Assembly (NCBI RefSeq): GCF_000974445.1
Contig: NZ_BBOJ01000014.1
Span: 310,001-374,000 of the forward strand
Source: Lentzea aerocolonigenes
GTDB taxonomy: Bacteria; Actinomycetota; Actinomycetes; Mycobacteriales; Pseudonocardiaceae
DNA: 64,000 bases
Direction: 5' to 3'
Part shown: piece by piece, positions 1 through 8,108 of the stretch
Layout of the letters: every line of letters begins with the position of its first letter
Numbering within the stretch: the stretch's first letter is position 1
Notes under the pieces: generated by a model
The model's database searches: none
Seen by the model: the letters and a program-made list of their open reading frames with translations, nothing else
Told to the model about the DNA's origin: nothing
Translations under genes and position numbers: made by a program

Positions 1-1
1 C

Positions 2-697
2 GCACCCGTGCTCGGCGAGGCGATGCGGAGGATCCGTGCCGATCTGGCCGGTCGCGAGGCGCGGTCGGTCGTGCTGGCGCACGCGTTCGTCACCGGCGGG
101 GCGCCGTCGGAGTCCGAGCGCACCATCGCGGTGGGTGGCGTGCAGGACGTGTCGATGCAGGTGTTCGAGGGCGTCGACTACGTGGCTCTGGGGCATCTGC
201 ACGGACCGCAGACGCTGGCGGAGAACCTGCGGTATTCCGGTTCGCCGCTGGCCTACTCGTTCTCCGAGGCGCGGCAGCGGAAGTCGGTGTGGCTGGTCGA
301 GCTGGACGAAGGCGGGCTCGTCGGGGTGGAGCGGCGTGATCTGCCGGTGCCGCGGCAGCTGGCCGTCGTGAGCGGTACTTTGGCCGAGGTGCTGGAGGAT
401 CCGGCGCACACGCCGATCGAGGACCACTTCCTGTCGGTCGTGCTGACGGACCAGGTGCGGCCGATGGACGCGTTGCGGCAGCTGCAGAAGCGGTTCGAGC
501 ACGCGGTGCACGTGGAGTGGCGGCCGGAGCAGGCCCAGCAGCACACCATGACGTACGCGGAACGGGTGCGCGGCCGCACCGACGAGGAAGTGGCCTGCTG
601 CTTCGTGTCGGACGCGCGGGGTTCCGAACCTTCCGAAGCGGAGAAGGCGTTGCTGCGCGAGGCGTTCGCGTCCGTGGCGAGGGAGCAGGAGCAATGA
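2..697 (+). CDS. sbcD: Exonuclease SbcCD subunit D, C-terminal part (5' end outside window)
   Basis: This is the C-terminal ~230 residues of the SbcD (Mre11-like) nuclease, which with SbcC cuts DNA hairpins and protein-blocked ends. The frame is open to the left window edge, so the N-terminal phosphoesterase motifs lie outside. Visible here are the late metal-binding motif GHLH and the typical RYSGSPLAYSFSE stretch, followed by the capping region that contacts SbcC. Its TGA overlaps the sbcC ATG in an ATGA, which implies translational coupling. The identity is supported both by the motifs and by the partner gene. Confidence 0.93.
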   Translation, partial: APVLGEAMRRIRADLAGREARSVVLAHAFVTGGAPSESERTIAVGGVQDVSMQVFEGVDYVALGHLHGPQTLAENLRYSGSPLAYSFSEARQRKSVWLVELDEGGLVGVERRDLPVPRQLAVVSGTLAEVLEDPAHTPIEDHFLSVVLTDQVRPMDALRQLQKRFEHAVHVEWRPEQAQQHTMTYAERVRGRTDEEVACCFVSDARGSEPSEAEKALLREAFASVAREQEQ

Positions 698-3570
698 GAC
701 TGCACCGCCTGGAGCTGACCGCGTTCGGGCCCTACCCGCGGCCGGAGACCGTCGACTTCGACGAGCTGGGCGCGGACGGGTTGTTCCTGCTGCACGGCGA
801 CACGGGCGCGGGCAAGACGACGCTGCTCGACGCGGTGGCGTTCGCCCTGTTCGGCCGGGTTCCTGGTGCGCGTGGCGACGTGAAGAAGCTGCGGTGCGAG
901 TACGCCGATCCCGAGGTGCCGACGGAGGTGTCGCTCGAGCTCACGGTGCAGTCGCGGCGGTTCCGGATCGTGCGGTCGCCGGAGTTCGACAGGCCGAAGA
1001 AGCGCGGCGGTGGTTTCACGACGCAGCCCGCGAAGTGCTCGCTGACGTGGCTCGAAGGGTGGGACGGCGAGGGCATCACGCGCATCGACGACGTGGCGCG
1101 TGCCGTCGAAGATCTGCTGGGGATGTCGTACGAGCAGTTCTTCCAGGTCGTGCTGCTGCCGCAGGGCGAGTTCGCGAAGTTCCTGCGTTCCGAGACCGCC
1201 GAACGCGAGGTGTTGCTGGAGAAGCTCTTCGGCACCGAGCGGTTCCTGGACGTCGAGAAGTGGTTCCGCGACAAGAGGGTCGCGGCGGGCCGGGTGCTGG
1301 AGGAACGCCGCAAGGGTGCTTCCGAGCTGATGCACCGCGTGGCCGAGGCGGCTGGTGAGGAGCCGTCGTTCGAGCAGGGCTGGCTGGAATCGGTGCTGGA
1401 GCGGCTTTCTCTCGCCGTCCGGGAAGCCGATGCGCTGTCGGTGGAGACGGCGGGCGTGGCCGACGGCGCGGACGCCCTGCTGGCCCAGGCCCGCGTGCAG
1501 GCCGACCAGATCCGCCGCGTGCGCGAGGCCCGCGAGCTGCTGGCAAAGGTCGAGGCGGCGGACTCGGCGTCGTGGTTCGCCGAACGTGACGCGGCCCGCC
1601 GCGCTAGTCCCGTCGTGCCGGCGTTCGGGGAGATCGCGAAACTCCAGCAGTCGTACGAGTTCGCGGTGCGCGACGAGGCCCGTGCCGCGGAGTCGTTGGC
1701 ACGCCTGGGATACACGGGTTCGTCGTTGCGAGAGGACGCCGAGCGCTACCGCGAGGAGGCGGGCGGTCTGGGCGAGCTGGCCGCGGAGGCCGAACGCCAC
1801 CACGCCGACGTGCGCAAGCTGTCGGTGCTGAAGAACTCCTCGTACCAGGTCGAACGCCGGTTGCTGGCGCTCAACGCCGAGCTGGAGGTGCTCCCGGAAC
1901 GCCTGGCGCAGTGCCGGGTTCAGCTGGACGCGGCGGTGGAGGCCTCTGGCCGGTTGGAGAGCCTGAAGGTGCGCGCGGAGGCGGCGGAGTCGTTGCCCGG
2001 CGCCGGGAAAGCGTTGGAGCGCACCAAGAAGGAGCTGCACGAGGCGATCGACGTCCACCAGAAGGCCAAGGACGTCCTGCAGCAGGTTCGTCAGCAGCGC
2101 CTCGAGAACATGGCCATCGAGCTGGCCGCGGCGTTGAAGCGCGGCAAGCCGTGCGCGGTCTGCGGTTCGCCGAGCCACCCCGCGCCCGCGCAGCCGATGC
2201 TGGGCGGCGTGGACGCGGCCGACGAGGAAGTGGCGGCCGCCGAGGAGCAGTCGGCGCTGGACCGCCGCAACGAGGCCGAACGGTCCGCCCACGCCGCCGA
2301 GCTGCGCATCCAGGCGTGCTGGGAAGTTCTGGGATCCGACGAGCCGTCCGCTGTCCTGGCGGAGTACGGCGCGGCTCGCGAACTCGCTCGCACGCGGTCG
2401 CAGCGCCAGACGGAGTTCGTTGCGCTGGAAGCGAAAACCCGCGACCTGGGCGCCGAGAAGGCGAAGGTCGAGCAGGACCTGGTGGGCCTGCGCACCGAAC
2501 ACGCGTCGCTGACCGCCGTCGTCGAGGAACGCGGCGCCCGGCTGGACAAGGCGCGCGGCGAGCACGAGGACGTCCTGACCCGCCGCGACCACCTGCTGCG
2601 CCTCGCGAAGGCCTTGGTGGAACTGGCCGACCGCCGCTCGGCCCGCGACGCCGCCCTGGCCCGCGTGGAGGAACAACAGGCCTCGGTAGCCGCTCTGGCC
2701 ACCGAAGCGGGCTTCCCGGACGTGGAGTCCGCACTGGCCGCAGCCCGCCCTGCGATCAAGCTCCAGGCCCTGGACGACCGCATCGCCGCCTGGGAACGCG
2801 CCCGAGCCTCGGCACTGGCGACCCTCGAGGAACTGGCGGAGGTCGACCCGTCGACCGAGGTGGACCTCGCCGAGGTGACGGCGCGGTGTTCGGCCGCCCG
2901 TGCCGCCGCCTCCTCGGCGCAGACCGGTCTGGATCGCGCTCGCGCGGCCCTGGACCGAGTGAGCGAACTGGCCGCCCGCCTGCGAGCTGAGTGGAAGTCG
3001 CTGGAGCCGCTGGAGGCGACCTACGCGGAGCTGGACGCGCTGACCGACGTGATCAACGGCCGCGGCCAGAACTCGAAGAAGATGACGCTCCGCTCGTACG
3101 TCCTGGCAGCCCGCCTGGAAGAGGTGGCCGTAGCCGCCTCGGCCCGCCTGCACCGCATGAGCCAGGGCCGCTACAGCTTCGTGCACTCCGACTCGGCCGG
3201 CGCCCGCGGCACCCGAGGCGGCCTGAGCCTGGACGTGCTGGACGACTACTCGGGCCGCGCCCGCCCCGCCAAAACGCTGTCGGGCGGCGAGTCGTTCCTG
3301 GCCTCGCTGTCACTCGCCCTCGGCCTGGCAGACGTCGTGGCGAACGAAACCGGCGGCGCCCTCCTCGACACGCTGTTCGTGGACGAGGGCTTCGGCACCC
3401 TCGACTCGGACACGCTCGACATCGTCATGAACACCCTCGACGAACTGCGAGCCGGCGGCCGAGTCGTAGGCCTGGTCTCACACGTCGAGGAGCTGCGCCA
3501 ACGCATCCCGACCCGGCTCCGCGTCCGCAAGGCGCGCTCGGGGTCCACGTTGGAGGTGTCGCTGGCCTAG
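694..3570 (+). CDS. sbcC: Exonuclease SbcCD subunit C (SMC-like ATPase)
   Basis: 958 aa, a Rad50-type ATPase that powers SbcD. Walker A is GDTGAGKTT at residues ~35-43. Long coiled-coil arms follow, split by the zinc hook CAVC with Cys at ~487 and 490. The C-terminal lobe has the signature LSGGESF and the Walker B stretch LFVDEGFGTLD. The ATG at 694 is chosen because it gives the expected N-terminus MRLHRLELTAFGPY and overlaps the sbcD stop. An upstream extension in this frame is not needed. Length is normal for actinobacterial SbcC (about 950-1050 aa). Confidence 0.96.
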   Translation: MRLHRLELTAFGPYPRPETVDFDELGADGLFLLHGDTGAGKTTLLDAVAFALFGRVPGARGDVKKLRCEYADPEVPTEVSLELTVQSRRFRIVRSPEFDRPKKRGGGFTTQPAKCSLTWLEGWDGEGITRIDDVARAVEDLLGMSYEQFFQVVLLPQGEFAKFLRSETAEREVLLEKLFGTERFLDVEKWFRDKRVAAGRVLEERRKGASELMHRVAEAAGEEPSFEQGWLESVLERLSLAVREADALSVETAGVADGADALLAQARVQADQIRRVREARELLAKVEAADSASWFAERDAARRASPVVPAFGEIAKLQQSYEFAVRDEARAAESLARLGYTGSSLREDAERYREEAGGLGELAAEAERHHADVRKLSVLKNSSYQVERRLLALNAELEVLPERLAQCRVQLDAAVEASGRLESLKVRAEAAESLPGAGKALERTKKELHEAIDVHQKAKDVLQQVRQQRLENMAIELAAALKRGKPCAVCGSPSHPAPAQPMLGGVDAADEEVAAAEEQSALDRRNEAERSAHAAELRIQACWEVLGSDEPSAVLAEYGAARELARTRSQRQTEFVALEAKTRDLGAEKAKVEQDLVGLRTEHASLTAVVEERGARLDKARGEHEDVLTRRDHLLRLAKALVELADRRSARDAALARVEEQQASVAALATEAGFPDVESALAAARPAIKLQALDDRIAAWERARASALATLEELAEVDPSTEVDLAEVTARCSAARAAASSAQTGLDRARAALDRVSELAARLRAEWKSLEPLEATYAELDALTDVINGRGQNSKKMTLRSYVLAARLEEVAVAASARLHRMSQGRYSFVHSDSAGARGTRGGLSLDVLDDYSGRARPAKTLSGGESFLASLSLALGLADVVANETGGALLDTLFVDEGFGTLDSDTLDIVMNTLDELRAGGRVVGLVSHVEELRQRIPTRLRVRKARSGSTLEVSLA

Positions 3571-3630
3571 CCACGCATCGCCCAACAAACGGGGTGCAGC
3601 GGGTCGCGCTGAAGGGCTGCCCGAGGTGGC

Positions 3631-3761
3631 CTGTCGGACCGCGGGCTCGGCCGGCACTTGCTGACCCGCGCCGCACCTGTCGGACCGTGCGTTCGTCCGG
3701 CACCTGCTCACCCGTGCGTACCCGCCGGACCGCGCGTTCATCCGGCAACGCTCCGACCCGC
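3631..3761. repeat. Degenerate tandem repeat, about 45 bp x 3
   Basis: Three imperfect copies lie head to tail between sbcC and the next gene: 3631-3676, 3677-3721 and a shorter one at 3722-3761. They share the core CGGACCG then GTTC (or GCTC) then CCGGCA about 10 bases later, then CTGCTCACCCG or a variant. The period of 45-46 bp is nearly a multiple of three. No gene is apparent in it. Confidence 0.6.
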
Positions 3762-3766
3762 CCCAC

Positions 3767-3772
3767 TATCCT
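3767..3772 (+). promoter_or_regulatory. Candidate -10 box, leaderless start of 3779 gene
   Basis: TATCCT ends 6 bases before the GTG at 3779, and no ribosome-binding site lies between. This fits a transcript that begins at the start codon. Confidence 0.45.
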
Positions 3773-3778
3773 CGCCTC

Positions 3779-4312
3779 GTGCTGTCCCACGTGGAGATCA
3801 CCGCGCGAGCCACGGTCACCCCGGCCGCCCACTTCGTGTGGTCGAACCGCCTCGAGTACTCGCACGACTGCTTCGTGTGCCGCCGCGTGGGACGCACGGT
3901 GGCGCTGCATCCCGGCGCCGAGAGCGGGCTCTGCCACTCGTCGGACCGCCGGCTCGAGGAGCAGGACGACGTCGCGGGTGCGCATCCGGCGCCGATCAGG
4001 GTCACCGGCTTCGACACGACCACCGGCGGCGGTGCTGAGCGGCTGCGGTGCCGTGTGTCCTTCTGGTGGGCGCCGTTCTTCGACCTCAAGCGGCCTGACG
4101 AGCGCGCTGCCGAGCTGGCCGAGCACCCGTGGGTCCGGCTGCACTTCCGCGTCGGCTGTCACGTCTGCCGGGACGCGGGCCACGACGACTGGTTCGGGCC
4201 GCAGAACTCCGTGCAGAGCAACCAGGTCTGGCCGGTCACCAGCTCTTGTCCGCGCTGTGCGACCGAGCTGGTGACCATGACCGGTCCACCGGAGATCAAC
4301 CTCGTCGGTTAG
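3779..4312 (+). CDS. Hypothetical protein with three Cys-X2-Cys pairs
   Basis: 177 aa, not recognised. It carries three CxxC pairs: CFVC (C31/C34), CHVC (~127/130) and CPRC (~159/162), plus several His residues. This pattern suggests zinc binding. It also has an aromatic stretch (RVSFWWAPFFDLKRP) and no signal peptide or membrane segment. The GTG at 3779 is preceded by a TANNNT box 6 bases upstream and no Shine-Dalgarno. The stop overlaps that of ogt on the other strand. Possible roles include a small nucleic-acid- or protein-binding zinc protein, but nothing in the sequence decides this. Confidence 0.7.
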   Translation: MLSHVEITARATVTPAAHFVWSNRLEYSHDCFVCRRVGRTVALHPGAESGLCHSSDRRLEEQDDVAGAHPAPIRVTGFDTTTGGGAERLRCRVSFWWAPFFDLKRPDERAAELAEHPWVRLHFRVGCHVCRDAGHDDWFGPQNSVQSNQVWPVTSSCPRCATELVTMTGPPEINLVG

Positions 4313-4806
4313 GCCTCGTGGGCGAGCAGCCAGCGCTTGACGTCGAGGCCCCAGCGGAACCCGCCGAGGTTGCCGCCGATCCGGATCACCCGGTGGCACG
4401 GCACGAACAGCGCCGCCGAGTTGCGCGCGCAGGCCGAGGCCGCGGCGCGGATGGCGGCCGGGCGGCCGGAGAGTTCCGCGTACTCGCTGTACGTGACGGG
4501 TTCGCCTGCTCGGACCGTGCGCAGGACGTCCCACGCGTGCTGCAGGAACGGGCCGGACTTCTGCCGGACCTCGATCGTGTCGATCGCGGTCAGGTCGCCC
4601 TCGTGGTAGGCGACCACGGCCTTGGTGACGTCGCCCAGGTCGGTGCGCGGCGTGATCTCCGACGGCGTCAGGGAGGCGTGGATCTGGGGCGTCAGCAAGG
4701 AGATGTCGCTGGTCCAGCCGCTCGCCAGCACCGCTCCGTCCGGCGCGACGACCGCGGTGAACGGCCCCGCCGGGGTGTCCACAGTGGACGTGTGTGCGAC
4801 GCTCAT
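4309..4806 (-). CDS. ogt: Methylated-DNA-protein cysteine methyltransferase
   Basis: 165 aa suicide enzyme that removes O6-methylguanine by transferring the methyl group to its own cysteine. The active-site motif PCHRV is present with Cys at ~137, followed by the usual GGNLGGFRWGLDVKRWLL helix and a C-terminus of normal length. The start overlaps the stop of the upstream Ada-type gene in an ATGA, so the two form one operon on this strand. The pairing of an Ada-like regulator with Ogt is common in actinobacteria and supports an adaptive response to alkylation. Confidence 0.93.
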   Translation of the reverse strand: MSVAHTSTVDTPAGPFTAVVAPDGAVLASGWTSDISLLTPQIHASLTPSEITPRTDLGDVTKAVVAYHEGDLTAIDTIEVRQKSGPFLQHAWDVLRTVRAGEPVTYSEYAELSGRPAAIRAAASACARNSAALFVPCHRVIRIGGNLGGFRWGLDVKRWLLAHEA

Positions 4807-6089
4807 GATGTTGCTGCCTTCCTCGTCAGGTGTGCTCCGGCGTAGGAGCGCCACGGCCGCCAGTCGGGGCCGTGGGAAGCCAGGTTCTGCATCGACCTCG
4901 GGAGCACCAGCACGTCCGGTGCGCCCAGCACCCGCATGGCCACCTCGTCGGCGACCCGTGCACCGACCAGTGGTGCGAGCTCCTCGGTCAGGTCCTCGAT
5001 CGAGCGGCCCACGTCCACGACGAGTCTGCCGCTCGTCACGGCCTCGGTGACGGGGTGGTCCCCGGCCGAGTAGAGGTGGGTCAGCGCCCCGTCGGGGATC
5101 CGCAGCGGCGTGCCGGCGAACGGTGCCACCAGCCGCAGCAGGGTCTCGGCGCCGTCGACGCTGCCCGCGACGCGGATGCCGGGCACCTCGCGGACCAGCG
5201 GGCCGATCACCGGGTCCGCGCCGAGGAACGAGTCCACGGCGACCGGGTCGGCGTCCAGGTCCAGCAGACGCCGGACGCGGGAGACCGCCGCGCCCAGGTC
5301 GCGCACGTCGGTGAGGCGTAGCGAGCACAGCACGTGGTCCGCAGGGAACGTCAAACGGACCGTTGCCTCGCCATGCGGTAACGACAACGTGCGCGCGTAG
5401 GAGTCGTCTGTCACCTCTTCCACACCCGGCAACGCGTGCGCGCGGAAGTAGGTCAACAGCCCGATGGCGTCGAACGGCGCACGGTACGGCAGCCGCAGCA
5501 CGATCCGGCCCGGTGTGCCCACCGGCGCCTTGCCGCGGCCGCGCATGTCGGACGGTGTCGAGGCGAACACCATGCGGATGGTGTCGTTGAACTGTCGCAC
5601 CGACGCGAAGCCGGCGGCGAACGCGATGTCCGCGAACGGCAGGTCGGTCGTCTCGATGAGCAACCGGGCGGCGTGCGCGCGGTGGGCGCGGGCGAGGGCG
5701 AGCGGCCCGGCGCCGAGTTCCGCGGTCAGCACCCGCGTGAGGTGCCGCTCCGAGTACCCGAGCTTCGCCGCCAGCCCGGACACGCCGTCGCGTTCGACGA
5801 TGCCGTCGCTGATCAGGCGCATCGCCCGTCCCGCGAGGTCGGCCCGCAGGTTCCACTCCGGCGAGCCCGGCACGGCGTCCGGCAGGCACCGTCGGCACGC
5901 GCGGAAGCCGGCCGACTGCGCCGCGGCCGCCGTCAGGAAGAACTGGCTGTTGCGGCGCTTCGGGGTCACCGCGGGGCACGACGGCCGGCAGTAGATGCCG
6001 GTCGTGCGGACCGCGTGGATGAAGCACCCGTCGAACCGGGCGTCACGCGCGGCGCAGACCCGATACGCGTGTTCTTCGTCAATGACCAT
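4803..6089 (-). CDS. Ada-type methyl-sensor/AraC regulator fused to a degenerate AlkA domain
   Basis: 428 aa from the ATG at 6089. An in-frame ATG at 6140 would add 17 residues that lie outside the usual family start. Domains in order: Ada methyl-phosphotriester zinc domain with four Cys (C34, C38, C65, C68; TTGIYCRPSCP and FRACRRC), AraC-type HTH at ~85-190, then an AlkA-type region from ~195. The Ada half looks intact. The AlkA half lacks the usual LGQQxS segment, its hairpin motif is poor (APLVGARVADEVAMR instead of a LPGIGPWTA-like sequence), and the catalytic Asp position reads VLVLPRSMQNL. It probably works mainly as an activator of ogt. Confidence 0.85.
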   Translation of the reverse strand: MVIDEEHAYRVCAARDARFDGCFIHAVRTTGIYCRPSCPAVTPKRRNSQFFLTAAAAQSAGFRACRRCLPDAVPGSPEWNLRADLAGRAMRLISDGIVERDGVSGLAAKLGYSERHLTRVLTAELGAGPLALARAHRAHAARLLIETTDLPFADIAFAAGFASVRQFNDTIRMVFASTPSDMRGRGKAPVGTPGRIVLRLPYRAPFDAIGLLTYFRAHALPGVEEVTDDSYARTLSLPHGEATVRLTFPADHVLCSLRLTDVRDLGAAVSRVRRLLDLDADPVAVDSFLGADPVIGPLVREVPGIRVAGSVDGAETLLRLVAPFAGTPLRIPDGALTHLYSAGDHPVTEAVTSGRLVVDVGRSIEDLTEELAPLVGARVADEVAMRVLGAPDVLVLPRSMQNLASHGPDWRPWRSYAGAHLTRKAATS

Positions 6090-6155
6090 GCCATCGATCC
6101 TGCCAGCGGGAACGGTCAATGGCTCGCGGGAATCGGACATGACCGTGGCCTGCCG

Positions 6156-6161
6156 TAGACT
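6156..6161 (+). promoter_or_regulatory. Candidate -10 box for ychF
   Basis: TAGACT ends 8 bases before the GTG of ychF. No Shine-Dalgarno is visible in between. Confidence 0.45.
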
Positions 6162-6169
6162 CGCTTCCC

Positions 6170-7249
<1,080 letters not shown>

Positions 7250-8035
7250 TCAACCCAGCGCGGCCGTGCACAGCGCGGTCGCGTTGGCCGCCGCCATATC
7301 CATGAAGTCCGGCAACGGCCGCCCGTACTCCACGGCCAACGCAGGCACACGAGACGTCGTCGCCGTCCACCCGTGCGCGGTCAGCCACCGCGCCGGGTCG
7401 TCGGTGCTCAGGTCCATCTCCGCGCCCATGCTCCGGATGCGTTCCACCGCGTCCACCACCGACTCGCGGTCGTTCGCCGACGTGTCCATGTGGTCGAACG
7501 CGAACCGGCTGCCGGCGCACGACAGTTCCCGGACGGAGTCGAGCAGGCGCCCCACTTCGGCCTCGCTCAGGTACTGCAGCAGCCCTTCGGCGATCCAGGC
7601 CGTGGGCACCGAGCGGTCGAGGCCGGCGGAAAGCAGAGCCGCGGGCCAGTCCGAGCGCAGATCCACCGGCACGACGACGCGGGAACACGCAGGCACCAGA
7701 CCTGACACCACCTTCTCCTTGAACACGAGGAGTTCCGGCAGGTCGAGTTCGAACAGTCGCACGCCGGGAGGCCACGGCAGGCGGAACGCGCGGGCGTCGA
7801 GGCCCGCGGCGAGCACCACTACCTGCGGAACTGCGGACGACAGCAGGAAGTCGTCGTAGAAGCGGGTGCGGACGGCCATGAACTCCGCGGCGCCCGGCGG
7901 GGCCGGTGGGATCTCCTCCTCGGCAGCTGCGACGAAGGCTGCTGCGAGCGGGTCGGAGCAGATCCGGTCCGGCCGGGCGGACTCGGTGGCGCGCATCGAA
8001 GCCACCCACAGCGCTGTTCTGCTCACTCCCCGCAT
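7250..8035 (-). CDS. Class I SAM-dependent methyltransferase (LCM/TIGR00027 type)
   Basis: 261 aa. The N-terminus (RTALWVASMRATES, then DPLAAAFV) and the segment VVVLAAGLDARAFRLPWPPGV are typical of the leucine-carboxyl-methyltransferase-like family common in actinobacteria (PF04072). VVLAAGLDARAFR is the SAM-binding motif I. WIAEGLLQYLSEAEV matches the later conserved motif. The substrate cannot be told from sequence; some relatives methylate natural products. It ends one base after ychF and is divergent from the AfsR-type regulator, 73 bp away. Confidence 0.88.
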   Translation of the reverse strand: MRGVSRTALWVASMRATESARPDRICSDPLAAAFVAAAEEEIPPAPPGAAEFMAVRTRFYDDFLLSSAVPQVVVLAAGLDARAFRLPWPPGVRLFELDLPELLVFKEKVVSGLVPACSRVVVPVDLRSDWPAALLSAGLDRSVPTAWIAEGLLQYLSEAEVGRLLDSVRELSCAGSRFAFDHMDTSANDRESVVDAVERIRSMGAEMDLSTDDPARWLTAHGWTATTSRVPALAVEYGRPLPDFMDMAAANATALCTAALG

Positions 8036-8094
8036 GTCCGAAGGCTGGCAGCCCGACCGGGCTCGCGTCGACCGTGCGTCTCATCTCGCGCGCC

Positions 8095-8100
8095 TAGACT
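8095..8100 (+). promoter_or_regulatory. Candidate -10 box for the AfsR-type regulator
   Basis: TAGACT lies 8 bases before the chosen GTG at 8109. This supports that start over longer in-frame options. Confidence 0.4.
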
Positions 8101-8108
8101 TCGGCGGT

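Noticed and set aside
253..3186. 977-codon open frame antisense to sbcD/sbcC
   Set aside because: It mirrors the real genes; high GC at third positions keeps antisense frames open. The protein is Arg/Leu/Gln-rich and matches no family, and sbcC motifs on the other strand are complete.
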